Of a stretch of DNA of 64,000 nt, positions 10,037 through 19,195 are shown in pieces. A program made the translations under genes and the position numbers. Every line of letters begins with the position of its first letter. Within the stretch, counting starts at the first letter, position 1. Below the pieces are notes generated by a model that saw only the letters and a program-made list of their open reading frames with translations, was not told where the DNA came from and did not search any database. Origin of the DNA: Hormoscilla sp. GM7CHS1pb (lineage in GTDB: Bacteria; Cyanobacteriota; Cyanobacteriia; Cyanobacteriales; Desertifilaceae); contig JACONN010000002.1 of the NCBI GenBank assembly GCA_014323675.1, positions 1,426,001 through 1,490,000 on the forward strand, given 5' to 3'.

Positions 10037-10256
10037 ATGCGCTCTCGCGACCTGATTACAATTGAGCCGGATAAGCGGGGAGGTAAGCCTGTATATGCGT
10101 ATCACTGTTTATGACGTGCTTGGCTGGTTGGCAGCCGGAATGTCTTATGCTGAAATTTTAGAGGACTTTCCTGAACTGACAGAGCAAGACATTCTGGCCT
10201 GCCTTGAAGAAGCAGCCGATCGGGAACATCGTTTAGTAAACTATAGGTTGGGTTGA
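10037..10256 (+). pseudogene. DUF433 antitoxin-like protein, frameshifted
   Basis: ATG 10037 begins MRSRDLITIEPDKRGGKP, the standard DUF433 N-terminus. The expected CIRGMRITVYDV is damaged: about 7 bp are missing near 10087-10097. The rest (MRITVYDVLGWLAAGMSYAE, then ILEDFPELTEQDILACLEEA) continues in another frame. DUF433 proteins usually pair with a DUF5615 PIN-like toxin; none follows here. Instead the stop codon is supplied by a palindromic repeat, so the downstream partner has been lost. Confidence 0.75.
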
Positions 10257-10277
10257 GGCACGAAACCCAACCTATAG
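10241..10277. repeat. Palindromic repeat, AACCCAACCTA family
   Basis: CTATAGGTTGGGTT and AACCCAACCTATAG are perfect inverted arms around a short loop. Related copies are at 35758-35792 and 54174-54207, with the loop TTCGT(T/G)CGG. It overlaps the last codons of the DUF433 remnant and may act as a terminator. Confidence 0.8.
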
Positions 10278-10439
10278 CTGAGATATGTGTTGGGTTTCCT
10301 GGCGTCAACCCAATCTACGGACTAATACATTTTTATTGTTTTCTTGCGAGTAACTCCGATAGGATACTTAGCGGCAGCATGTGTTTGAAGCCCAAGTTGG
10401 AGTACCTCTGGAATCGTAAATCACTAGATTCGCATCGTT

Positions 10440-10560
10440 TTACATGACTAATGTGAAGGGGCCAACCCCTTTTCCATCAGTATTGCTGGCCCAAGTTGCA
10501 CTATTTCTTCCATAAATGACTAAATTACCGTCTGACTGCATAGCAAGTCTAAATGAAGGT
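10440..10560 (-). pseudogene. Bulb-type mannose-binding lectin fragment
   Basis: Reads FRLAMQSDGNLVIYG and ATWASNTDGKGVGPFTLVM, the QxDxNxVxY core of B-lectin repeats, then stops. It begins where the metallopeptidase frame ends, in a different frame, so the two were probably one secreted peptidase-lectin protein that lost its C-terminal part. Confidence 0.65.
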
Positions 10561-11195
10561 ACGCAAGTCAATACTCGCCACAAAATCATATGCTTCTCTC
10601 TCAAGTTTATTGTTTCTATAATTTTGATTTGCCCTCTTATATTCTTTGAAGTAGTGGTACCCAAAATTAGATGCTCCACCTAATCTCTGGCACTGTAAGC
10701 TATGCATCATTTCATGAGCAATTAACTCCAGGAGGTCAAAATCATTGGGACGATAACGTCTTGTAATATAAATATCGTTACAAAAGGTTTGTCCATCAGA
10801 AGGAGTACTTATCCTGTAAACACCAGCTCTCCAATTATCTAAAGTAGTGGCTCCATATTTAACCCTGACTTGATCGACTAAGTCTCCGTAGTGGGGTCGG
10901 AGACGTCTTTTCTGAAAAGAATCAAGAGACTCAGCGGGCAGTCTAAAATTATTAGCTGCTATTGCCTCTTGAGCAGCTCTATATGCAATCCTGCCAGCTT
11001 CACCCCAAGCTTCATCAGCAGGTAGAGAACACCCACCGCCATTGATGCAATTATCAATTTCTCTTCTTATATCATTGACGCCACAGTGATGAGGATGCCA
11101 CCTTGTACAATCTGCTTGGGCATGTCTGTTAGCACAACACACTAAAACATGAGCTAACTAAGAAGGCTAATGCAAAGGCTTTTTGGGGTTTCATA
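10549..11195 (-). pseudogene. Secreted HExxH metallopeptidase-like protein, frameshift in the signal peptide
   Basis: The mature part has ELIAHEMMHSLQCQRLGG, a zinc-binding HExxH helix of the DUF4157 type, followed by GYHYFKEYKRANQNYR. The best start is ATG 11195 with AAGGAGT 7 nt upstream, giving MKPQKAFALAFLVSSC, a signal peptide. That frame runs into TAA and must shift by one base near 11135-11150 to enter the protease frame. Several cysteines (CTRWHPHHC, CINGGGC) suggest an extracytoplasmic protein. The C-terminus runs into a displaced lectin fragment. Confidence 0.7.
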
Positions 11196-11670
11196 ACGAA
11201 CACTCCTTGCTTGTCTTCAGTGTCCACAACGGTCTTAACTGTCAGGGTATTTGAACATCCTATTGCAATGAGTCCCAATCAGTTTCTCTCTCGCAACAAT
11301 TCGATGCGGGCGAATCACCCACTTCTAATAAACAAGGCTTTTGCGGAACTGATGTACTTATCCCGAAGATCCAGTTTATTCCATCATACGACAGTTCGAT
11401 GCTATCACAAATCTACTGCGTAGGACTCCCCATCTGCCCAGATCTCCTGCTATCAGTGAGATAATATTGCTCAAACCCTTGCCTACCAATACTTTCAACG
11501 ATTGTTAAATTTTGTTAAGCATCCTGCTGCCCCCCCGATGGCCCGCCCGATCGCCACGTCGTTTTCCTGACCTCTGCCTATGGGCACTGAACCGGACTGC
11601 GGCTATTCAGACTCTCACCACCTGGGCAGACTACAACTATTAATGGAATATTACGACTCTCACCAGTCCC
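11196..11670. other. Gene-free interval
   Basis: About 475 bp separate the divergent peptidase and TPR genes. I see no convincing ORF, RNA or long repeat. There is a C7 tract near 11530. Both promoters should be here, but no clear -10/-35 pair stands out. Confidence 0.4.
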
Positions 11671-12774
11671 ATGATCGAACAAATTGCTGACGCCTTTAAG
11701 GGCCAAGACTATCGCACCGCAGCTAGTTTACTCAAACAGCTACTCAAACAGGAGCCAGATCATCCCTGGGGGCGGCTTTATTTAGCACGCCTCTACGAAG
11801 AAACTGGTAAGGGAGACTTGGCAGAAAATATATATCGACATCTGCTGCGTAATGCTATTAATTCCAAAATTGCAGCCCAAGCCCGATCGGGCCTTCAGCG
11901 CCTGGAAACGCGGGAAAAGCAAAGACTCAAACAGGCGATCGCTAGGGCCAATAGCCAGCCAGAAAATACCAAAAGCGCAGTCCTAATTATCGAGCCCGTT
12001 ACCGGAGAAAACAGGCGTCAAATCGCTCAACAGTTTGCTAAGATCGTCGGGCTAGATCCCTACACTGCCCAGATACAGCTACCCAGTCGCCACTGGCGTC
12101 TACACCGTACTGGACCCCTAGGAGAACTGCAAGTTTACGGACAGGAATTGCGCGAAGCTGGCATTCCCGCTTTCTGGGCATCCCTAGAAGAAATAGAGAA
12201 TCTCCGCGTCTTTCAAGTCAACTACTTTCAGGCAATTTCTCCCCAGCCCACTGTTATCTGTCAAAATGAATCAGGTCAAGTCGGGACGATCGGCTTTGAC
12301 TGGTCAGAAGTTGCCCAACGGGTAGAAGGGCGGTTACCCATCTTTGAATCAGTCGTAGTTCTGGACGCCCGTGGTAGACAGCAACGCCAAGAACAAATTC
12401 AGGACTATGTCCAGGTTTGCGACCTGCACCTCCCTAACAGAAAATGTTTGCTACGCTTATGTAACATTAACTATCAATTTCAGGACGACCTGGCACTCAC
12501 AGCAGACGAGAGGCAAGAAGTGAGTAACCGCCTCAAGTGGAATAACTTAATCGATCTGCTAAACACCCAGTTAAGAGAGACTCCAGTTTGGTCTGATTTC
12601 ACCAGCTTTGGCGAGATGGCGCTCCAGCAAGCCAAAATACTTGTAGACCCTACAGAACTGCTAGGAGGCATTACCTCCCACATTCACATCTCTCGCAGAT
12701 CGGAAACTGATTGGGATCCTGCCTTTCAGTTATACAGCGCTCTGGTCTTTCTCAAAACTCTACAGCATCGTTAA
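11671..12774 (+). CDS. Tetratricopeptide repeat protein of unknown function
   Basis: 367 residues. Residues 1-80 form about two TPR units (ADAFKGQDYRTAASLLKQLL, WGRLYLARLYEETGKGDLAE). The remaining 280 residues are a conserved cyanobacterial domain without a motif I recognise (SAVLIIEPVTGENRRQIAQQ, GLDPYTAQIQLPSRHWRLHR). No signal peptide or membrane segment. Intact. Confidence 0.85.
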   Translation: MIEQIADAFKGQDYRTAASLLKQLLKQEPDHPWGRLYLARLYEETGKGDLAENIYRHLLRNAINSKIAAQARSGLQRLETREKQRLKQAIARANSQPENTKSAVLIIEPVTGENRRQIAQQFAKIVGLDPYTAQIQLPSRHWRLHRTGPLGELQVYGQELREAGIPAFWASLEEIENLRVFQVNYFQAISPQPTVICQNESGQVGTIGFDWSEVAQRVEGRLPIFESVVVLDARGRQQRQEQIQDYVQVCDLHLPNRKCLLRLCNINYQFQDDLALTADERQEVSNRLKWNNLIDLLNTQLRETPVWSDFTSFGEMALQQAKILVDPTELLGGITSHIHISRRSETDWDPAFQLYSALVFLKTLQHR

Positions 12775-12958
12775 CCAAGCGCAGTAGCTCGTCTAGCTTA
12801 AAATGGTTAGCAAACATTTCGAGCCAATATGCTCTATCTTCAGAAAAACATTTGGCCCGACCATTTTAGCCCAGACGAGCTAGGGCGAGATCCTCTAGAG
12901 TACATGAGCCTTCGTCAGGGAACGAGAGGAACATCGCTGTCAGCTGACCACTTGCCAG

Positions 12959-13480
12959 TTATTTTTTGGTTTTGGGTAGCTTGGGTGTTACCTTGGGGAT
13001 TTTCGCCTGACGTGCCATGGTCATAAACGAGTTCATGCTGGGACCCGGGCGTCGGCGTCCAGCATTCAGGGCGTTGGCAGGGTTTAAATATGTGGGAGCA
13101 AAATTGGCGATCTCCGGTTCGGGAGCCTTCGCCGCCGTCTTGGCAGCAGTTGGCTGAGGCTGCTTTGGTGCAACAGTTTTGCCTTTCTTGGCTGCGGCCT
13201 TTTCAGCTTTGATCGCCGCCATTTTGCCTTTCTTGGCTGCGGCCTTTTCAGCTTTGATCGCCGCCATTTTGGCTTTCTTTGCCTGGAGAGCCTCCGCTTT
13301 GGCTTTCTTAGCAGCATCCGCTTTGTCAGCTGTAGCTAGTGACACTGCTGGGGTTGTTTCTGCTGTGGCTGGCGCTGCCGGTTCAGCTGACTGCCCCTGG
13401 TCGCCGAATTTAACGGAGAACTTGGTGTCTTTACCAGATTTTCCCTTTTTTCCACCAAACAGATTTTTTAACGGTCCCAT
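12959..13480 (-). CDS. Lysine/alanine-rich histone H1-like protein
   Basis: 173 residues of low complexity. The middle holds repeated AAIKAEKAAAKKGKM units encoded by a perfect 45-bp tandem repeat (13181-13270), like H1-type nucleoid proteins. The ends are conserved-looking: MGPLKNLFGGKKGK at the front and GRRRPGPSMNSFMTMARQ near the C-terminus. AGGAG lies 11 nt before ATG 13480. A DNA- or RNA-binding role is inferred from composition only. Confidence 0.75.
   Translation of the reverse strand: MGPLKNLFGGKKGKSGKDTKFSVKFGDQGQSAEPAAPATAETTPAVSLATADKADAAKKAKAEALQAKKAKMAAIKAEKAAAKKGKMAAIKAEKAAAKKGKTVAPKQPQPTAAKTAAKAPEPEIANFAPTYLNPANALNAGRRRPGPSMNSFMTMARQAKIPKVTPKLPKTKK
13181..13270. repeat. 45-bp tandem repeat in the K/A-rich gene
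   Basis: Two identical 45-bp units (starts 13181 and 13226) encode 15 residues each, so copy number can change without breaking the frame. Confidence 0.9.
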
Positions 13481-13689
13481 GATTACAAATGCTCCTATGG
13501 CTTTTTCTCATTGAGTTGGTGACTGCGGTGGCAGACTCATTCAATTATCAAGCCCGACCGGGAACGCAGACAAGAAAAGTTGATACTTCTTTATAAAACT
13601 TTACTTTTATCTCGATTATAGTATAAATATTTAGATAATGCTCTGGGCTTGAAACTGCTGTCACTGTTGATTATACTGACATATGTGCT

Positions 13690-13830
13690 GAAAATGCTGT
13701 TTGTAGTGAGGACTTCAGTCCTCCTAGATCGGTCGGTTTTCGCGTCCGACATCAGTTAGACTGAGATATGGCATTAGAGGCAGGAGCCTCTAGAAGTTCG
13801 TTCCCAGGCTCTGCCTGGGAACGAGGGTAG
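13690..13830. repeat. Cluster of three short palindromic repeats
   Basis: Contains GAGGACTTCAGTCCTC, GAGGCAGGAGCCTC and the hairpin CGTTCCCAGGCTCTGCC with TGGGAACGAG. It lies between the K/A-rich gene and the lipase pair and belongs to the families seen across the window. Confidence 0.8.
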
Positions 13831-13868
13831 CGCTATGAGATGGCACGAGAAAAACGGTAAACTCTTCT

Positions 13869-14474
13869 ATGAAGCGCAATCGAGTGTTGCTGATCCACGG
13901 CATTGACGACACGGTAGTTGTCTTCGATACAATGTCTGCATACCTGAAGCAGCGGGGTTGGGATGTCTACAGTCTCAACTTGATTCCCTGTAATGGCGAT
14001 TGTGGTCTGGACCTGTTGGCACGGCAAGTGGCTGATTATGTGACGAAAACTTTTCGGCCAGATGAGCTTTTTGACTTGGTTGGCTTTAGTATGGGAGGCA
14101 TTATCAGTCGCTACTACGTCCAGCGCCTGGGAGGAATCTCGCGGGTAGAACGCTTCATTACTATATCTTCTCCCCATCACGGCAGTTGGTTGGGATATGC
14201 ACGCCAAAACCCAGGTTGCAGGCAGCTGCGTCCTAACAGTGATTTTCTCCAAGATTTGAATCGAGATGCGGCTATGTTGGCAAGGTTAAATTTTACCTCC
14301 ATCTGGACGCCTTTTGATTTGATGATCTTGTCAGCTAATAGTTCCTCTATGCCAGTAGGTAAGGAGATAACGGTGCCGATCTTGGTCCATTCCTGGATGG
14401 TGAGAGACTCCCAGAGTTTGAGGTTGGTGGCCCAGGAGTTGATGGAACCTTTAAGGAATAAATATGAAGCGTAA
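13869..14474 (+). CDS. Alpha/beta-hydrolase, lipase-like (first of a tandem pair)
   Basis: 201 residues. RVLLIHGIDD is the oxyanion segment, GFSMGG the nucleophile elbow with Ser near residue 76, and TPFD plus a C-terminal His (VHSWMVRD) complete a plausible triad. SSPHHGSW is typical of the PGAP1/EstA triacylglycerol lipase group. No signal peptide, so probably cytosolic. Its last 11 nt (ATGAAGCGTAA) are also the start of the next gene, suggesting coupled translation. Confidence 0.88.
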   Translation: MKRNRVLLIHGIDDTVVVFDTMSAYLKQRGWDVYSLNLIPCNGDCGLDLLARQVADYVTKTFRPDELFDLVGFSMGGIISRYYVQRLGGISRVERFITISSPHHGSWLGYARQNPGCRQLRPNSDFLQDLNRDAAMLARLNFTSIWTPFDLMILSANSSSMPVGKEITVPILVHSWMVRDSQSLRLVAQELMEPLRNKYEA

Positions 14475-15054
14475 TCAAGTATTGTTGATTCACGGTATCT
14501 TTAGAAAATTGGGCGTGTTTAACAAAATGTCAGCCCATCTCACCGGGCGGGGTTGGCAGGTTCACCGCTTTAATCTGCAACCGAATAATGCTACCTTAGG
14601 ATTAGATGAGTTGGCGCTTCAGGTGGCTGATTATGTGGATAGCAACTTTCCCCCAGATGAGAAGATAGATTTGGTAGGTTTGAGCATGGGGGGTTTGGTG
14701 ACTCGCTATTACATGCAGCGCCTGGGAGGAATCGATCGCGTCGAGCGTTATATGACAATATCCGCACCCCATCATGGCACTTGGATGGCCTACTTGCTGC
14801 CTTGTAGGGGCTGCGTGCAGATGCGTCCATCAAGTACATTCTTGGAGGATCTGAATGGGGATGTTGAGGTTTTGCAGCAGGTGAATTTTACTTCGATTTG
14901 GACTCCCTACGATTTTATCATTGTACCGGGACGAAGTTCGCAAATGCCCTTGGGCAAAAATGTCAAGCTGCCTGTATTTGCTCATGCTATGATGGTGAGA
15001 GATGCTCGGGCTCTGGAGGCTGTGGTAGAGGCCCTGGAAGCCAAGCTCCCCTGA
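14464..15054 (+). CDS. Alpha/beta-hydrolase, lipase-like (second of a tandem pair)
   Basis: 196 residues. A paralogue of the preceding gene along its full length (LLIHGI, GLSMGGLVTRYYMQRLGGI, SAPHHGTW, TPYD, HAMMVRD). Ser, Asp and His of the triad are all kept. It starts inside the last codons of the first copy, in a different frame. Substrate unknown. Confidence 0.88.
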   Translation: MKRNQVLLIHGIFRKLGVFNKMSAHLTGRGWQVHRFNLQPNNATLGLDELALQVADYVDSNFPPDEKIDLVGLSMGGLVTRYYMQRLGGIDRVERYMTISAPHHGTWMAYLLPCRGCVQMRPSSTFLEDLNGDVEVLQQVNFTSIWTPYDFIIVPGRSSQMPLGKNVKLPVFAHAMMVRDARALEAVVEALEAKLP

Positions 15055-15079
15055 AAAACTGTCCGGAGTATTGCCATAT

Positions 15080-16453
15080 CTATTCTTCTTTTGTCAAACC
15101 AGATCGCATACCTAATTGCTTGAGAATTTCAGTAGTGACAAAATTGCTTGAGTGCATCAGACCAGTCATTGTCGAATCGAATAGATAATCCCCAACAACG
15201 AACAAGAATGGATGATTTTTGGGTTCTGGTAAATGTCGCTCCTCTAAACTTTTAATTGGGCGACCGCCGGGTAAAGCGTTTATGGTTCCCACCCAACGAT
15301 GCACCTGACCTTCTAAGAACTGTTTTTGACCGGATAGAAATGATTTTGGCAGGTTAGCAAGGGCTTTTTCAATAAGTTTGCTATCCTGAAAATTGTTCAG
15401 CACGAGGGCATCGTTTCCAGCTAATAAGTAACTGAGAACGCCATATCCTCCCGCATTGTAACGAGAACTATCGTCATAGATGCAACAGCCCCCAAAAGCA
15501 TCTGATGTGAAGTATGAATCTGCGATCGTATCTTGCCAGAAACGGGATTCAAATAGCATTGATATCCGCAGATAGTGAGCGGGACGATCGTAATATTCGT
15601 AGTGTTTTTGTATGGCCATATTCAATTGAGCTTCTCCCCATTCAATACTGGGAAACCAATAAATAGGTAAGGCGACAATAACTCCGTCAAATTCTTGCAG
15701 TTCGATGGCTCGATCGCGACGATAGAAAACGCGATATGTGTCGCGGTCGCCTTTCTCGATCCGCACTACGGGAGAGTTGAGTTCGACCCCAGCAGAAATT
15801 TCTTTAGCGAGCACTTGAGCTAAACGTTGGATTCCGCCTTCAATAGAGTACAACCGAACGTAGTTGGGCTCGCTAATAAAAATGTTTTCCAAACCATAGA
15901 GACCGTTTGTTAAATGGGGTTCGGTGGCGAGATCGCTGCGAGAGAGAACCTTAAAGTAATGTCGGGCTTTCGCGTCGGGAATCTCGTCGAGTACGGATTG
16001 AAAAGAGCGTTTTGCCCAGATAAAATCATTGTTGCGAGGCTCCTTTGGCTTGGCAAATTCAGTCGGACTTATAAGGGAGTAGATGCGATCGTAAAAACGA
16101 TCGATCGCCCCTCGCGTAGTTTCGCCTAAATAGCGGTTGATATCGGTTTCCGTCGTAATGAAGTGATCGCCGAATGCGATCGTTTTTCCTGACATGGGTA
16201 TGACAGGTAAACCCAGTGTTTCGATTAATTCTCGTAAGGGATCGAACCCGTTTTGGGAATAATCGTACAGTTCTGCTACACCGGCTTCAAAGAGGAGGGG
16301 AACCTTTTTCAATTGTTGGGAAATAATTTTTCCTCCCAGGCGATCGCTCGCTTCAAATAGGGTAATTTCGAGAGAGTAGGAACTTTTCCGATCGAGTAAG
16401 TAGGCAGCCATCAGTCCTCCCGGGCCACCACCGATAATTGCCAATTTTTTCAT
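15080..16453 (-). CDS. FAD-dependent amine oxidase-type oxidoreductase
   Basis: 457 residues. GGGPGGLMAAYLL at 8-20 is the dinucleotide fold, followed by the FAD-ribose acid (FEASDRLGGK). GDYLFDSTMTGLMHSSNFVT near the C-terminus is the flavin-binding end of the monoamine oxidase/protoporphyrinogen oxidase superfamily. The substrate cannot be told. AGGAGG lies only 2 nt from the ATG, an unusually tight spacing. Legitimate TAG stop, which argues against TAG being recoded in this genome. Confidence 0.88.
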   Translation of the reverse strand: MKKLAIIGGGPGGLMAAYLLDRKSSYSLEITLFEASDRLGGKIISQQLKKVPLLFEAGVAELYDYSQNGFDPLRELIETLGLPVIPMSGKTIAFGDHFITTETDINRYLGETTRGAIDRFYDRIYSLISPTEFAKPKEPRNNDFIWAKRSFQSVLDEIPDAKARHYFKVLSRSDLATEPHLTNGLYGLENIFISEPNYVRLYSIEGGIQRLAQVLAKEISAGVELNSPVVRIEKGDRDTYRVFYRRDRAIELQEFDGVIVALPIYWFPSIEWGEAQLNMAIQKHYEYYDRPAHYLRISMLFESRFWQDTIADSYFTSDAFGGCCIYDDSSRYNAGGYGVLSYLLAGNDALVLNNFQDSKLIEKALANLPKSFLSGQKQFLEGQVHRWVGTINALPGGRPIKSLEERHLPEPKNHPFLFVVGDYLFDSTMTGLMHSSNFVTTEILKQLGMRSGLTKEE

Positions 16454-16877
16454 TTCCTCCTAGTGGATTTAGCTAGTTTTTCATTTTAGCAAGATACCTT
16501 AGTTTAGCATAAATCGAGACCAAAGTCAACTTTGGGGAGCACGTCGATCGCGGTAAAAGTCAAGCCCCAAGCTAACGTAAAGCATCGAAACCCTTGCGCC
16601 AATTGGCTTTCAAGATTGTCAAGAATTATGTGAGTAAGTAGGTGTGCATTGGTAAACTGAATTATGTAAATTTTTGTAACTTTTGATAAAATCGCTGAAA
16701 TCCTCTCCCAGAAATTTACATTCCAAATTCAACAAACTACGAACTACGAACTACGAACTACGAACATATGACGAGGGTCGCGCCTACCACCAAATACGTA
16801 TTACTTGAAGGTTACTAGCTAGTGTAGTATGAAGGTGAGTCTCAAAACTGTCCGGACTATTGTTCCATTATTCCTAA
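16454..16877. other. Intergenic region with a partial MITE and heptamer repeats
   Basis: No gene. From about 16637 the sequence AGTAGGTGTGCA, the block TATGTAAATTTTTGT and CTCTCCCAGAAA match the left 60-85 bp of the MITE at 56772-57800, so this is a partial copy. At 16736-16763 the heptamer ACTACGA is repeated four times, like the short tandemly repeated sequences of filamentous cyanobacteria. Confidence 0.7.
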
Positions 16878-16981
16878 GTGCGATCGCCTATGGCGACTGG
16901 CGAGCGCCAAAAATCGCTTCAGCATGACTATAATACTTGAACTCCATCAAATTACCGAAGGGAGCGGCTAAAAAGAAGCTA
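16878..16981 (-). pseudogene. Duplicated 3' end of the VOC gene
   Basis: About 104 bp match 17034-17141, the C-terminal codons of the VOC gene, with few differences. They lie directly downstream in the same orientation. A local direct duplication left this non-coding tail copy. Confidence 0.85.
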
Positions 16982-17020
16982 CAAAGCCGTTTGTAGTAAG
17001 GACTAAAGTCCTTACCTGAC

Positions 17021-17461
17021 TTATTCGGAGGGCGTGCGATCGCCTATGGCGGTCAACTGGCGAGCGCCAAAAATAGCTTCTGCATGACTGTAATACTTGA
17101 ACTCCATCAAATTACCGAAGGGATCGGCTAAAAAGAAGGTACGATGTTCTGTCAACTGACCGGGAAAGCGGTGCTTTGGCTGCTCGTATAATTGTAAATG
17201 CTGCTGTTGCGCCCTCTCCAACAAAGCTTCCCAGTCTTCCAAAGCAGTGAAAATCAAGCCAAAATGTCTGGGATAAATTCCCCGTTGAGGGGTCAGGGGT
17301 TCATATGTCATATGAGCTACAATTTGATGTCCGTACAAATTCATAATCACCGCCTGGCGGGTTTCGCGACCGACTTGGCACCCCAAGCCCTCGACATAGA
17401 ATTCTTTAGTTTTGGCAATGTCCGTGACTGGGAAGGCAAGATGAAATAATACTGGGTTCAT
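17021..17461 (-). CDS. VOC (glyoxalase/dioxygenase) superfamily protein
   Basis: 146 residues with the paired beta-alpha-beta-beta-beta modules of the vicinal oxygen chelate fold: FHLAFPVTDIAKTKEFYV with a metal-binding His, and HRTFFLADPFGNLMEFKYY with the C-terminal Glu. Metal ligands look intact. Reaction unknown. Divergent from the DUF92 gene with 46 bp between starts. Confidence 0.9.
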   Translation of the reverse strand: MNPVLFHLAFPVTDIAKTKEFYVEGLGCQVGRETRQAVIMNLYGHQIVAHMTYEPLTPQRGIYPRHFGLIFTALEDWEALLERAQQQHLQLYEQPKHRFPGQLTEHRTFFLADPFGNLMEFKYYSHAEAIFGARQLTAIGDRTPSE

Positions 17462-17507
17462 GGCTAATGGCTAATGGTAAAACAAAATCAGCGAATAATT
17501 ATTAATC

Positions 17508-18275
17508 ATGCTTGATACTATCTTTCTGTTCAATCCTTGGATCGTTGCCGTTGCATTAAACACAGTTTTACTAGCTATTGTCTGGTTTGCCCCTAAGAAG
17601 TTGCTTACCCTAGCTGGCATCTTCCATGCTTGGGTACTGGGAGTGCTGATCTGGGGGACTCTGGGTTGGCAAGGCTATGTCATCGTTGCTTTCTATTTTC
17701 TGGTAGGTTCTGGCGTCACCCGCATCGGCATGGCCGAAAAGGAAGCAGCGGGAATTGCTGAAAAACGTTCCGGCGCCAGAGGACCGGAAAATGTCTGGGG
17801 TTCGGCCCTGACTGCTGCTATCTGTGCTGTGGGAGTCCTGGTTGTAGACTTTCTCGGACAACCACAGGCTGCCGTGTCTTTACTATTATTAGCCTATGTG
17901 GCCAGTTTCAGCACTAAACTCTCCGACACCTGCGCCAGCGAGGTGGGAAAAGCCTACGGTCAGCGCACCTTTCTGATTACCACTTTACAGCCAGTGGCCC
18001 GGGGCACGGAAGGGGCTGTCAGTCTGGAAGGAACTTTGGCCGGAATAGTCGCTTCGGTGGCGATCGCCCTTTTGGGTTGGGGCGTCGGTCTGATGAACTT
18101 GACAGGCGTGCTTTTATGTGTTATATCTGCTTTTATCGCCACCAACTTGGAGAGTCTGATCGGTGCTACCCTACAATCGCGATTTACCTGGCTCACCAAT
18201 GAGGTGGTAAATATTCTCAATACCGCGATCGGGGCCTGCGTTGCTGTCTTGTTAGCCTTAATAATCTCCTGGTAA
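17508..18275 (+). CDS. DUF92 membrane protein, VTE6-like (phytyl-phosphate kinase family)
   Basis: 255 residues with about six to seven membrane segments. The family motifs are present: ASFSTKLSDTCASEVGKAYG and the segment LEGTLAGIVAS. Plant VTE6, a DUF92 member, phosphorylates phytyl phosphate for tocopherol and phylloquinone synthesis; the same role here is inferred from the family. Complete. Confidence 0.88.
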   Translation: MLDTIFLFNPWIVAVALNTVLLAIVWFAPKKLLTLAGIFHAWVLGVLIWGTLGWQGYVIVAFYFLVGSGVTRIGMAEKEAAGIAEKRSGARGPENVWGSALTAAICAVGVLVVDFLGQPQAAVSLLLLAYVASFSTKLSDTCASEVGKAYGQRTFLITTLQPVARGTEGAVSLEGTLAGIVASVAIALLGWGVGLMNLTGVLLCVISAFIATNLESLIGATLQSRFTWLTNEVVNILNTAIGACVAVLLALIISW

Positions 18276-18496
18276 GCGATCTCCAGGTTGTCAGCGGCGA
18301 TCGACCCACAACTAACAACTATCTCTGGTTAATTGTTAAATTATTCTGACAATTTACCATTAGCAATTCGCAATTTTTAATTGGAGAGAATCTAAAATTA
18401 AAGTTAAGTTTTTGATTGAGTTTGTGAGAAGGTAAACGATAGTTTTTTACCCAAACTCTAGAATCTAATAATCCTTCACTATTAGGAGCGAGATCG

Positions 18497-18925
18497 ATGA
18501 ACGCAGCCGAACAGGTAAATAATTTTGAAGTTGCTGGCAAGGTTGCCGCTGTGGTGAATCTCTTTAAGTATGAGTTTCCCGATGTCAAAGTGGATTTAAA
18601 ACCTTGGATGAACGACCCGGATACTAGAAAACATGTAGATCCAGATTCTATTGATATTGGCTTTCATTTTCCCGGCAGAAGCCGGTCATTCCAAAGCCGC
18701 AGTATCCTGATTCAGATTCGCTTCCATCAAGACCCCTTGGAGGGACATAGGAGGGCGATCGGAGTAGAAGCCGGTGGTTACGACCACCAAGGACAACAGT
18801 GGCGATTTTCCACCGTAGAGAATTGGCAGTTTGTGGGCGCTACATCGCCGGTCCAGGAGGTAGCAGAAAAGCTGAAACAGTTTTGCCGCCAGATATTTGA
18901 GCTGTTTAATGGCTCCGCAAAGTAA
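18497..18925 (+). CDS. Conserved cyanobacterial hypothetical protein
   Basis: 142 residues, soluble. The segment DPDSIDIGFHFPGRSRSFQS and the C-terminal EVAEKLKQFCRQIFELF are the most structured parts. I do not recognise the family. GGAG precedes ATG 18497 by about 9 nt, and a strong hairpin follows the stop. Confidence 0.75.
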   Translation: MNAAEQVNNFEVAGKVAAVVNLFKYEFPDVKVDLKPWMNDPDTRKHVDPDSIDIGFHFPGRSRSFQSRSILIQIRFHQDPLEGHRRAIGVEAGGYDHQGQQWRFSTVENWQFVGATSPVQEVAEKLKQFCRQIFELFNGSAK

Positions 18926-18948
18926 TTATTATAACACTATTTTCCGAA

Positions 18949-18982
18949 GAGGGCAAGTAGCCTCGTCGGGCTACTTGCCCTC
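18949..18982 (+). terminator. Hairpin after the 18497 gene
   Basis: GAGGGCAAGTAGCC and its exact inverse form a 14-bp stem with a TCGTC loop. There is no long T run, so it could also be a repeat or RNA-stability hairpin. Confidence 0.7.
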
Positions 18983-19195
18983 ATGGTTTAAATATCGGGG
19001 TCCGGAAAAAGTTCAGAAGCTTTACCAGATGGGGGTTTTAGCCCGATAGACCCAAAAATGCGAGTAGATAAATAGAGTTAATCATACAAGAGAAAAAATT
19101 TTTTTGGCAAAACAGACAAAATATCTTAAGATTATTGTAAAGGTTAAACTTGTCTAGTAAAAACGACGCGACAACAAAGTTAGGAGGACGATTAC

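Noticed and set aside
12829..13026. 65-codon plus-strand ORF
   Set aside because: Composed of repeat sequence and the antisense of the K/A-rich gene end; no homology-like features.
13833..14252. 139-codon minus-strand ORF
   Set aside because: It lies opposite the first lipase gene, whose motifs and ribosome context are clear; the minus frame has no recognisable protein features.
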